Positions 25,213-32,195 of a stretch of DNA of 33,202 bases are shown piece after piece. The stretch covers positions 1-33,202 of the forward strand of contig CALVNS010000027.1 in NCBI GenBank assembly GCA_944349855.1, given 5' to 3'. The notes under the pieces are model-generated. The model was not told the DNA's origin. It was given only the letters and a program-made list of their open reading frames with translations, and searched no databases. Source of the stretch: an uncultured Eubacteriales bacterium. Its GTDB lineage: Bacteria; Bacillota; Clostridia; Christensenellales; Aristaeellaceae. Numbering within the stretch: the stretch's first letter is position 1; each line of letters opens with the position of its first letter. A program made the position numbers and the translations under genes.

Positions 25213-26104
25213 GCGCGAAGCGATCTACCTGTGGTATTACCTGGACCTCCAGCTGCGGCAGATTCTGCCCTACTGGGCGCTGGGCATCCTGCTGGGATCG
25301 GCGGTGTCGGTGTTTGGCAAGCGTTGGATTCACGGCGCTTTTGCCGGCGTCGGCCGCGGCAAATGGGGCTGGATGGGCGTTGTCCCGGCCAGCCTGCTGG
25401 GCATCGCCTCGCCATTGTGCATGTATGGCACCCTGCCCATCGCGGCCTCCTTTTCCGAAAAGGGGGTCAGAGATGACCATCTGGCGGCGTTCATGATGTC
25501 CTCCGTCCTGCTCAATCCCCAACTGCTGATGTATTCGGCAGCGCTGGGGCAATCCGCGCTGCTCATCCGGCTTGCCTCGTGCTTCCTGTGCGGCTGCGCG
25601 GCGGGGTGGCTGGTACGGGCCTGCTGTCGGGGCAAGCCCTTCTTTGACTTTCGCGGCTTTCATGCCCGCGCCGGCCGGGATACGCACCCCAGCCTGCCGA
25701 TACGCTATCTGCTCAATGTGCTGCGCAATATCCGGGCCACAGCGCCGTGGTTCTCTGTGGGCGTTGTTTTGACTGCCCTATACCAGATCCACGTCCCCCA
25801 AGATTGGGCTGCCGGCCTGTTTGGCGGCGGTGGCTTTGGCGTGCTGCTGGCCGCGACGCTGGGTGTTCCACTGTACATGTGCGGCGGAGGCACCATTCCG
25901 CTGTTGATGCAATGGCTGGCAAGCGGCATGACGCTGGGCAGTGCAGCCGCATTTATGCTCACAGGGCCGGCGACCAAGATCACCAATCTCGGCGCCTTGA
26001 AGATCGTGTTGGGCGCGAAGCACTTTTCCCTGTATCTGGGGTTTGTGCTGGCCTTTTCGCTCCTGACCGGTCTGGCCGTCAACGCCTGGTTTGCCGTGGC
26101 CTGA
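25196..26104 (+). CDS. Permease of the ArsP/DUF318 family
   Basis: This 302-residue membrane protein has about eight helices and the duplicated core of the DUF318/ArsP permease family. The first repeat contains IASPLCMYGTLPIAASF and LLNPQLL; the second contains VPLYMCGGGTIPLLMQW and FMLTGPATKITNLGAL. Family members export metals or organoarsenicals, or have unknown cargo. The conserved proline/cysteine/glycine motifs keep one cysteine in each repeat. The start (ATG at 25196 or 25199) lies inside the DUF362 gene. Tight coupling to an exported DUF362 protein suggests it supplies a metal or small ligand to the outside, which is inference. It converges on the minus-strand LysR gene 52 bp away. 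Confidence 0.85.
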   Translation: MMDWIEREAIYLWYYLDLQLRQILPYWALGILLGSAVSVFGKRWIHGAFAGVGRGKWGWMGVVPASLLGIASPLCMYGTLPIAASFSEKGVRDDHLAAFMMSSVLLNPQLLMYSAALGQSALLIRLASCFLCGCAAGWLVRACCRGKPFFDFRGFHARAGRDTHPSLPIRYLLNVLRNIRATAPWFSVGVVLTALYQIHVPQDWAAGLFGGGGFGVLLAATLGVPLYMCGGGTIPLLMQWLASGMTLGSAAAFMLTGPATKITNLGALKIVLGAKHFSLYLGFVLAFSLLTGLAVNAWFAVA

Positions 26105-26156
26105 GGTGCGTCTGCTTTGACCCACGAGCGCGGGGCGGCAAGGCCGGGAAGGGGCG

Positions 26157-27041
26157 CTATGGCATGTCGCCATACCGCCTCTGAAGCGCGTCCAGCAGCC
26201 GTCGGGCCGCCGCAGAGAAGATTTGGTACTTCTTCCACACCACATACATCTTCGTGGTCAATGCGGGGACGAGGGGGCGAAAACACAATTCGCTGTCCTC
26301 GCCTGAGTCGGCCAGCCTGTCAAAGCTGAGGGCGTATCCCAGCCCTTCGCGCACCAGCACTGTGGCGTTGTACACCAGGTTAAAGGTCGCCACCACGTGC
26401 AGCGCGTCGACCTTTTCCCGAAAGAACTTCGGATAGTCCGCCTTCATGCCCTGCCGCGAGCAGATCAGGGGCAATGCCAACAGATCCTCCATGCGGACGG
26501 CTTCCTGCCTGGCCAGGGGGCTGTCCTTTCGCATGATCACGCCCCAGGTGTCGACATGGGGCAGTTCGAGGTAATTGTACTTGGATAGATCCACATCCTG
26601 CACGATGACGGCAAAGTCCAATATCCCCGCATCCAGCCGCCCCGCAATATCCTCCGTGTTTCCGCTGTGCAGGTGGCACCGGATGCGGGGATGCCGGGCC
26701 TGCACGTCCCGCAGGCAACGCGCCAGGCAACGCATGCCGTCGGACTCCGCGCAGCCTACATGGACGTCGCCTCCCTCGTCCGCATCGAGCGCTCGAAACT
26801 CTTCCGTAATTTTATCCGTCATGTTCAGCACATCTTCGGCTCGCTTGCGCAGCAACATCCCGGCATCCGTCAGCCGGATGCTGTAATTGGTGCGCACGAA
26901 CAGCTTCTGCCCCAGTTCCTCCTCCAGGTCCTTGAGCTGCTTGGACAGCGTGGGCTGAGAAATGTGAAGTCGAACCGCCGCGTGGGTGATGCTCTCCTCC
27001 CGAGCCACCTCCAGAAAATAGCGCAAGACGCGAATCTCCAT
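26157..27041 (-). CDS. LysR-family regulator, paralogue of the first island regulator
   Basis: This 294-residue LysR protein has the N-terminal helix-turn-helix ITHAAVRLHISQPTLSKQLKD and an effector domain to the end. GGAGG precedes its ATG. It is divergent from the small-protein/alcohol dehydrogenase/exported reductase operon, and the shared intergenic region holds a dyad and a promoter in each direction. It should therefore control that operon. Its similarity to the LysR at 17339 suggests duplication within the island and related effectors. Two cysteines (IRCHLHSGN and LICSRQG) could be redox-responsive, but this is speculation. Confidence 0.93.
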   Translation of the reverse strand: MEIRVLRYFLEVAREESITHAAVRLHISQPTLSKQLKDLEEELGQKLFVRTNYSIRLTDAGMLLRKRAEDVLNMTDKITEEFRALDADEGGDVHVGCAESDGMRCLARCLRDVQARHPRIRCHLHSGNTEDIAGRLDAGILDFAVIVQDVDLSKYNYLELPHVDTWGVIMRKDSPLARQEAVRMEDLLALPLICSRQGMKADYPKFFREKVDALHVVATFNLVYNATVLVREGLGYALSFDRLADSGEDSELCFRPLVPALTTKMYVVWKKYQIFSAAARRLLDALQRRYGDMP

Positions 27042-27059
27042 GCATACACCTCCTCTGCC

Positions 27060-27088
27060 AGTATAGCAGGCCCAATTATTCTATTCAA
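27060..27088 (-). promoter_or_regulatory. Promoter of the second island LysR gene
   Basis: On the minus strand TTGAAT (27083-27088) and TATACT (27060-27065) are spaced exactly 17 bases, 19 bp upstream of the LysR ATG. Confidence 0.75.
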
Positions 27089-27094
27089 GAATAA
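27076..27094. promoter_or_regulatory. LysR-type dyad in the divergent region
   Basis: TTATTC (27076-27081) and GAATAA (27089-27094) form an inverted repeat separated by seven bases. It overlaps the -35 of the LysR promoter, the usual place for autorepression, and lies about 20 bp upstream of the divergent operon's -35. Confidence 0.6.
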
Positions 27095-27115
27095 CTTGAT
27101 ATAGAAACAAAGTAT

Positions 27116-27144
27116 TTGATATTTCCCCCTTTTGCGATTATCCT
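27116..27144 (+). promoter_or_regulatory. Promoter of the small protein-alcohol dehydrogenase-reductase operon
   Basis: TTGATA (27116-27121) and TATCCT (27139-27144) are spaced 17 bases. The predicted start of transcription, near 27151, falls just before the GAAGGGGG ribosome site, giving a very short leader. Confidence 0.65.
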
Positions 27145-27166
27145 ACAGGGTGAAGGGGGCGATGGC

Positions 27167-27427
27167 GTGGCGGAGGCTTCGGATGCAAGGGCAATGCTCC
27201 GGCAAAACCTGGCGGATGCCGGATGCGGCGGCGAGCTGACCGAACAGATTCTGCGCCTGTCCGCCGATGGACAGATTGCGCAGGAAATCGCGCTGCTCCT
27301 GGAGCATCGCCGGGCCGTGCTGGACGGCTGTCACGCCGCGCAGAGACGGCTGGACTGTCTGGATTACCTGATCTACCGGCTCAGACAAAAACAGAAGGCA
27401 GGAGGAAACGATCATGATGAGCTTTGA
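27167..27427 (+). CDS. Small helical protein resembling a MerR C-terminal domain
   Basis: This 86-residue protein is predicted all-helical and has no DNA-binding domain. Its C-terminal half (LEHRRAVLDGCHAAQRRLDC then LDYLIYRLR) aligns with the dimerisation helix of the island's own MerR regulator (LERRRNAALDEIHLKERQLQ then RLDYLRYKMR), sharing LE, RR, LD, H, LDYL and the final arginine. I start at the GTG at 27167, seven bases after GAAGGGGG; an upstream TTG lies before the predicted transcription start. Its end overlaps the alcohol dehydrogenase start by 14 bp. Similar small ORFs recur beside such dehydrogenases in Clostridia as far as I recall. A role as a MerR-dimer partner is inference. 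Confidence 0.72.
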   Translation: MAEASDARAMLRQNLADAGCGGELTEQILRLSADGQIAQEIALLLEHRRAVLDGCHAAQRRLDCLDYLIYRLRQKQKAGGNDHDEL

Positions 27428-28589
27428 TTTTTACAACCCCACCCATCTGCTGTTTGGCAGCGGCAAACTGAACGCCCTGCACGCGCAGCCCATGCCCGGG
27501 AAGAAGGCGCTGCTGCTGATTTCCACCGGCAAATCCACGAAGGAGACCGGCTCCCTGGCCAGAACGCAAGAGCAGCTGTCGCTTGCCGGGGTGGCGTATG
27601 TGGTCTGCCCCAAGATTCACGAAAACCCCTCCAAGACCTGTGTGATGGAGGCTGCCGCCTTTGCCAGAGAGCAGGGCTGCGATTTCATCGTAGCGCTCGG
27701 CGGCGGCGCGGTGCTGGATGCCTCGGTGGCGGTAGCGGCCATGGCCACCAATCCCGGCGACCTGTGGGATTACGTCTCCGGCGGCACCGGCAAGGGCCAG
27801 CCGCTGATGAACGATCCGCTGCCCATCGTCACCATCGCCACCACCTCCGGCACCGGCTCGGAGATCAACTGCTGGGGCGTGATTTCCAACCTGGCCACGC
27901 ATGAAAAGATCGGCTTTGGCGGCGACCCCCGGCTGGTGCCGGTGCTCTCTGTGGTGGATCCGGAGCTGATGCGCAGCGTTCCCTCCAAGTATACGGCGTT
28001 CCAGGGCTTTGACGCGCTGTTCCACCACACCGAGGTGATGATGAGCAAGGGGTGCAACGTGCTCAGCGAGACCCTCGCCCTTTCCGCCATTGAAAACATC
28101 GCCCGCTACCTGCCCCGCGCCGTGCAGGAGGGCTCAGATCTGGAGGCGCGGGAACATGTGGCCTATGCCAGCACGCTGGCGGGCATGACCATGCAGCTGA
28201 CCAGCACCACCGCCCAGCACTCCATGGAGCATGCCATGAGCGCCTATCATCCGTCTCTGCCCCACGGCGCGGGCCTGATTATGATCTCTGTAGAATTTGC
28301 CCGGTTCTTCATCGAGCGCCACGCCTGCGACGGGCAGTTCATCAAAATGGCGCGGGTCATGGGTATGCCACAGGCCGAGAGCGCGCAGGACTTCCTGACG
28401 GCGCTGATCCGCCTGCAGGAGGCCTGCGGCGTGGACGGTTTGAAGATGAGCGACTATGGCATGACCAAAGAGGAGTGCATGACGCTGGCCGTCAACGCGC
28501 GGGGGACGATGGGCGGCCTGTTCCTCGCCAACCCCTGTGAACTGAACGACGTGGATTGCGCCCGCATCTTTGAAAGGGCATACCGTTAA
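27414..28589 (+). CDS. Iron-containing alcohol dehydrogenase
   Basis: This 391-residue group III (iron-type) alcohol dehydrogenase resembles the YqhD/butanol dehydrogenase branch. The nucleotide site is GGGAVLD (97-102) and TTSGTGSE (143-150). Metal ligands expected from the family are D200, H204, H273 and H284 (GFDALFHH, SMEHAMS, LPHGAG). It would reduce aldehydes to alcohols with NAD(P)H in the cytosol. The start overlaps the small-protein gene (two consecutive ATGs at 27414 and 27417). It is followed 10 bp later by the exported aldo/keto reductase. The operon as a whole suggests detoxification or use of a carbonyl compound. Confidence 0.94.
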   Translation: MMSFDFYNPTHLLFGSGKLNALHAQPMPGKKALLLISTGKSTKETGSLARTQEQLSLAGVAYVVCPKIHENPSKTCVMEAAAFAREQGCDFIVALGGGAVLDASVAVAAMATNPGDLWDYVSGGTGKGQPLMNDPLPIVTIATTSGTGSEINCWGVISNLATHEKIGFGGDPRLVPVLSVVDPELMRSVPSKYTAFQGFDALFHHTEVMMSKGCNVLSETLALSAIENIARYLPRAVQEGSDLEAREHVAYASTLAGMTMQLTSTTAQHSMEHAMSAYHPSLPHGAGLIMISVEFARFFIERHACDGQFIKMARVMGMPQAESAQDFLTALIRLQEACGVDGLKMSDYGMTKEECMTLAVNARGTMGGLFLANPCELNDVDCARIFERAYR

Positions 28590-28599
28590 AGGAGGACGC

Positions 28600-29562
28600 A
28601 TGAAAAGGATACGCGTGATCCAGGCTTGCCTGCTGGCGCTGCTCTCTCTGCTTTGGACCGCCGCTGCATCGGCCGGTGCAGATCAATCACGGATGACCGC
28701 CTCGGGGTCGCAGGAAGTTCCTTCTAATCCTGGCTCCTTCGATTTCACCACCCGCACCGTCACCCTGAACAGCGGATATACCATGCCCATCAACGGCCTG
28801 GGAACCTACAGCCTGCATGGAGACGAATGCGTCAACGCCGTAAAGGCTGCGCTGCAGTGCGGCGTGCGTCTCATCGACACCGCCTCCGCCTACGGCAACG
28901 AAGATGAGATCGGCCGGGCGATTCGGGAGAGCATGGCGGAGCTGGGCATTTCAAGGGAAGAGATCTTTGTAATCACCAAGATCTACCCCGGCAGCGAGAT
29001 GGCCAACCCCGAGGCCTCCATCCAGGCCTGCCTGGACCGCCTGGACATCGGCTATGTGGATATGATGCTGCTCCATCACCCGGACAGCCATGATGTGCAG
29101 GCATACAAGGCCATGGAGCAGTTTGTGCAAGCGGGCAAGATCCGCTCCATCGGCCTGTCCAACTGGTATGTGGAGGAGCTGGAAACCTTTTTGCCTCAGG
29201 TCGACATCCTGCCTGCGCTGGTGCAGAATGAAATCCATCCGTACTATCAGGAAAATGACGTGATTCCCTACATCCAAGGCCTTGGCATCACGGTCCAGGG
29301 ATGGTATCCGTTGGGCGGCCGCGGGCATACGCAGGAGCTCTTGAACGACGAGGTGATCTGCGACATCGCGCAGGCCCATGGCGTATCCTCCGCGCAGGTC
29401 ATTCTGCGCTGGAATCTGCAAAAGGGCGTCGTGGTCATTCCCGGCTCCAGCAATCCCGATCATATTCTGGAAAACACGCAGCTGTATCACTTTGTTCTGA
29501 GCGACGAGGAGATGGAGCGCATCAACGCCTTGGACCGCGGCGAAAAACACGACTGGTATTGA
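28600..29562 (+). CDS. Exported aldo/keto reductase
   Basis: This 320-residue protein has a Sec signal peptide (MKRIRVIQACLLALLSLLW, ASA at 23-25) and a 25-residue linker before a complete aldo/keto reductase barrel. The tetrad is intact: D93, Y98, K127 and H159, and the NADP-binding segment IPGSSNPDHILEN is present. It resembles 2,5-diketo-gluconate reductase-type enzymes. The signal has no twin-arginine motif, so Sec export (unfolded, without cofactor) is expected; NADPH is not normally available outside. This makes its chemistry puzzling. AAAGGAGG precedes the ATG. An upstream in-frame ATG would overlap the dehydrogenase gene and hide the signal peptide. Confidence 0.9.
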   Translation: MKRIRVIQACLLALLSLLWTAAASAGADQSRMTASGSQEVPSNPGSFDFTTRTVTLNSGYTMPINGLGTYSLHGDECVNAVKAALQCGVRLIDTASAYGNEDEIGRAIRESMAELGISREEIFVITKIYPGSEMANPEASIQACLDRLDIGYVDMMLLHHPDSHDVQAYKAMEQFVQAGKIRSIGLSNWYVEELETFLPQVDILPALVQNEIHPYYQENDVIPYIQGLGITVQGWYPLGGRGHTQELLNDEVICDIAQAHGVSSAQVILRWNLQKGVVVIPGSSNPDHILENTQLYHFVLSDEEMERINALDRGEKHDWY

Positions 29563-29666
29563 GCCCATGGCGCGCCACCAAGGCGTTCAAGGGATACATG
29601 GGATGGTCCGATCAGACGCTGTTGATTTGCGGATGTTTCGTACGGATTCCCCTCGCTTTACCGCTC

Positions 29667-29697
29667 AACGCCCGCGCGCATCATGGCGGCGGGCGTT
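29667..29697 (+). terminator. Possible terminator after the exported aldo/keto reductase
   Basis: AACGCCCGC (29667-29675) pairs with GCGGGCGTT (29689-29697) around a 13-base loop, followed by a poor U tract (CTTGATT). It lies about 105 bp beyond the stop codon. No gene is visible in 29563-29807; a second inverted repeat (CCGCATA/TATGCGG, 29734-29752) has no T run. Confidence 0.45.
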
Positions 29698-29807
29698 CTT
29701 GATTGGCCCTCCTTTGGCGCGCCGCGGATCCGCCCGCATAGGCCATATGCGGATTGCCCCGGACCAACATCGAAGCGGCTTCTCGCTCATGCCGCGCTGG
29801 GGGCTGT

Positions 29808-30143
29808 CTATTCTTCGTCCAAGCGGCTCTTTTGGTAGTCCCTCCCCCACGCTTCCATGGCGTCCATGAGCGGGCGCAGCGATTTTCCCAAATCGCTCAG
29901 CGCATACTCGACGCGGGGCGGCACCTCCGCATAGACGGTGCGGGTGATGATGCCATCCTCCTCCATGGAGCGGAGGCTGTCCGCCAGCACCTTCTGGCTG
30001 ATTCCCCCCAGATCCCGGCGCAGTTCATTGAAGCGCCAGGGGCGCTGCATCAGGTTTCGTATAATCAGAAGTTTCCATTTGCTCCCGATCAACTGTACCG
30101 TAGTGGCCACGGGGCAAGCCGGCATTTCCGCTTTGGTCAGCAT
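29808..30143 (-). CDS. HxlR-family regulator
   Basis: This 111-residue winged helix-turn-helix protein is of the HxlR family (YodB, HypR, HxlR). Marks are the N-terminal ACPVATTVQLIGSKWKLLI, then RPWRFNELRRDLGGISQKVL, and the wing segment EVPPRVEYALSDLG. C10, next to a proline, is in the place of the redox-sensing cysteine of YodB/HypR, which responds to quinones, diamide or hypochlorite. I chose the ATG after GGAGAGG; the open frame reaches 75 codons further through the promoter. It is divergent from the macrodomain/sirtuin pair and has two inverted repeats in its control region. Confidence 0.9.
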   Translation of the reverse strand: MLTKAEMPACPVATTVQLIGSKWKLLIIRNLMQRPWRFNELRRDLGGISQKVLADSLRSMEEDGIITRTVYAEVPPRVEYALSDLGKSLRPLMDAMEAWGRDYQKSRLDEE

Positions 30144-30188
30144 CTGCGCCTCTCCTCTCCGGATTCCAGAATGGAATGCTATAGTTTG

Positions 30189-30217
30189 ATTATAGTGCGG
30201 CATTTCCGCACGCGCAA
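30189..30217 (-). promoter_or_regulatory. HxlR promoter with a palindromic spacer
   Basis: On the minus strand TTGCGC (30212-30217) and TATAAT (30189-30194) are 17 bases apart. The whole 17-base spacer is an inverted repeat: GTGCGG and CCGCAC around a five-base centre (30195-30211). A dimer bound there would block the promoter or alter its spacing. Confidence 0.75.
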
Positions 30218-30220
30218 GCA

Positions 30221-30238
30221 GGTTACAAAAAAGTAACC
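30221..30238. promoter_or_regulatory. Inverted repeat GGTTAC-N6-GTAACC, likely HxlR operator
   Basis: A perfect 6-bp inverted repeat surrounds six A residues. AT-centred dyads of this kind (GTAAC-type half sites) are typical of HxlR/YodB operators. It lies 3 bp upstream of the HxlR -35 and about 20 bp before the weak plus-strand -35, so it could serve both directions. Confidence 0.65.
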
Positions 30239-30550
30239 AAGTAATGGATTTGTGCGTACTTTTCCCCCAGCCGGCCGTGCAGTACAATGGAATTGCCAAC
30301 GGGGCCCTTTGACAACGAAAACAGGAAGTAGCGCACGATGGCCATCTGTCTGAGTGGAGCCCGGGCATGAGCCTTGCCCGCCCGCAGGGCTGGCGACCAG
30401 TAATCCGTTCTGTCGTTGCAAGGGCCGCTCCCGACGGGCGCGTGCCTGCAATCCTGACGATCGTTCGGTCAGCCCGATTTCAAATACATGCGAGGGAGCG
30501 CGGCATGAATTGTGCTGAAAACCGTCAGGCACGAGAAAGCGTGGGTTGAT

Positions 30551-31351
30551 ATGACGCAAGCAGAGCGCAGGATTTTTTTGATCCGGGAATTGCTCCGGGA
30601 ACAGCCGCAGTATGCGGATATACGCCTGCCGGCGGATGAAGACACGCAAAGACGCTTGCTGCGCTCGCTCATGAACGTCCGCATGCCTCATGCCGCCAAC
30701 TCCACATTCCTGGCGGTGCAGGATGCCTATTTGCAGGCGGAAATTGCGGCAAAGGGGATCACCGATTGCGCCGCCCTGACGCCGGTAGCCGCGGGGATCT
30801 ACCTGTGGCGGGGCGACATTACCACATTGCGCTGCGACGCCATCGTCAATGCGGCCAACAGCGGGCTGACCGGCTGCTATCTCCCTTGTCATGCCTGCAT
30901 CGACAACTGTATCCATACGTATGCCGGCATTCAACTGCGGCTTGCCTGCGCTGAGCTGGTGAGGCGACAGGGGCACGATGAAGAAACCGGGCTGGCAAAA
31001 TTGACGCCCGCGTTCAATCTGCCCTGCCGGTATGTGCTCCATACGGTCGGTCCCATCGTCTCGGGCAGCGTGACGCAGGCAGACGAGCGCCTGCTGGCCT
31101 CCTGCTATCGCTCCTGCCTGGCGCTGGCGCAGCAAAGCCATATCAAAAGCGTCGCGTTCTGCTGCATCTCCACGGGCGAGTTTCATTTTCCCAACCGGCT
31201 GGCCGCACAAATCGCCGTGCAGTCGGTGCGAACCTTCCTCGCTCAAACGCAGGAGCATATGGAGGTGATTTTCAATGTCTTCAAGGATGTCGATGAGGCC
31301 ATCTACCGGGAACTGCTCGGCGCAGATGGAACGGCTAAAAGCGGAGCTTGA
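30551..31351 (+). CDS. Zinc-dependent macrodomain, protein-ADP-ribosyl hydrolase
   Basis: This 266-residue protein is of the Zn-macrodomain class that removes mono-ADP-ribose from proteins and pairs with class M sirtuins. An N-terminal helical part (1-80) precedes the macro fold: WRGDITTL (87-94), AIVNAANSGLTGC (97-109) and then the zinc/catalytic segment LPCHACIDNCIHTYAG, giving C113, H114, C116, D118, N119 and H122. HTVGPIVSG and CISTGEFHFP complete the ADP-ribose site. The ATG is weakly preceded by a ribosome site (GAGAAAG, distant). It overlaps the sirtuin gene by 26 bp. In staphylococci and streptococci the pair acts on a lipoylated GcvH-like carrier; no such gene is in this window. Confidence 0.93.
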   Translation: MTQAERRIFLIRELLREQPQYADIRLPADEDTQRRLLRSLMNVRMPHAANSTFLAVQDAYLQAEIAAKGITDCAALTPVAAGIYLWRGDITTLRCDAIVNAANSGLTGCYLPCHACIDNCIHTYAGIQLRLACAELVRRQGHDEETGLAKLTPAFNLPCRYVLHTVGPIVSGSVTQADERLLASCYRSCLALAQQSHIKSVAFCCISTGEFHFPNRLAAQIAVQSVRTFLAQTQEHMEVIFNVFKDVDEAIYRELLGADGTAKSGA

Positions 31352-32195
31352 AACTGCGCAGGCCATCGTCGTCGGCGCCGGGGCAGGCCTTTCCGCCTCG
31401 GCGGGATTTGTCTACAGCGGGGAGCGGTTCCGCCAGTATTTTGCTGACTTTGAGCGCGCCTATGGGTTTCATGACATGTATACCGGCGGCTTTTACCCCT
31501 ATGCGACGCCGGAAGCGCACTGGGCCTATTGGAGCCGCTTCATCTATGTCAATCGTTATGTGGATGCGCCTAAGCCCGTATATGAAGCGCTGCTGCAATT
31601 GGTCCAGGGCAGAGACTACTTTGTCCTCACGACCAATGTGGATCACTGCTTTCAAAAGGCCGGTTTTGACCGGCAGCGGCTCTTCTACACCCAGGGGGAC
31701 TACGGCCTGTGGCAATGCTCCAGGCCCTGTCATTCAAAGACCTACGACAATGAGGGCGTCGTGAAAAAAATGCTCGCAGAGCAACGGGATATGAAGGTCC
31801 CCAGCGAGCTGGTGCCGCACTGTCCCGTCTGCGGCGCGCCCATGTCGATGAACCTGCGGGCGGACCATACCTTTGTGGAAGACGCCGGGTGGCACGCTGC
31901 CGCCGCGCGGTATCAGAACTTTATCCGCCGCCACGAGGGATTGCACGTCCTGTATCTGGAATTGGGCGTGGGCGGAAACACGCCGGGCATCATCAAATAT
32001 CCCTTTTGGAACATGACCCGTCAAAACGCAAAGGCCGTCTATGCCTGCATAAACCTGTCGGAGGCATGCTGCCCGGTCGAAATTGAGCCGCAGTCGATTT
32101 GTATCCACGGGGATATTGGACAAGTTCTGCATATGCTGCGCACGCAAAGCGGGAAGCAGCGTCCCCCACGCGCGGCGGCGTCTCAGAACGATTGA
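31326..32195 (+). CDS. SirTM (class M sirtuin), protein ADP-ribosyltransferase
   Basis: This 289-residue sirtuin fold protein starts with the NAD-binding VVGAGAGLSASAG (15-27). TTNVDHCF contains N104. YTQGDYG has Q123 at the place of the usual catalytic histidine, the hallmark of class M sirtuins that ADP-ribosylate rather than deacetylate. Zinc cysteines are C131, C135, C166 and C169. The chosen ATG lies inside the macrodomain gene end; an earlier in-frame ATG at 31275 is possible but unsupported. With the macrodomain it forms a write/erase pair using NAD+. The target protein is not encoded nearby. The adjacent HxlR suggests control by oxidants. Confidence 0.93.
   Translation: MERLKAELETAQAIVVGAGAGLSASAGFVYSGERFRQYFADFERAYGFHDMYTGGFYPYATPEAHWAYWSRFIYVNRYVDAPKPVYEALLQLVQGRDYFVLTTNVDHCFQKAGFDRQRLFYTQGDYGLWQCSRPCHSKTYDNEGVVKKMLAEQRDMKVPSELVPHCPVCGAPMSMNLRADHTFVEDAGWHAAAARYQNFIRRHEGLHVLYLELGVGGNTPGIIKYPFWNMTRQNAKAVYACINLSEACCPVEIEPQSICIHGDIGQVLHMLRTQSGKQRPPRAAASQND

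Larger units (their letters stand above)
30144..30550. promoter_or_regulatory. HxlR/macrodomain divergent region
   Basis: This 407-bp gap holds the HxlR promoter and the two inverted repeats listed separately, all within 30189-30238. On the plus strand a weak promoter TTTTCC (30260-30265), 17 bases, TACAAT (30283-30288) points to the macrodomain gene. The remaining 260 bp (30289-30550) is GC-rich with only short imperfect repeats; I see no gene or RNA there. It is unusually long for a leader in this compact region. Confidence 0.5.

Noticed and set aside
29734-29752. Inverted repeat CCGCATA-N5-TATGCGG as a terminator of the HxlR gene
   Set aside because: No T run follows on either strand, so termination cannot be claimed.
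12599-32195. A joint ADP-ribosylation system of the ADP-ribosylglycohydrolase-family protein with SirTM and the macrodomain
   Set aside because: The genes are 17 kb apart, in different operons, and the glycohydrolase-family protein has an altered metal motif and sugar-transport partners.
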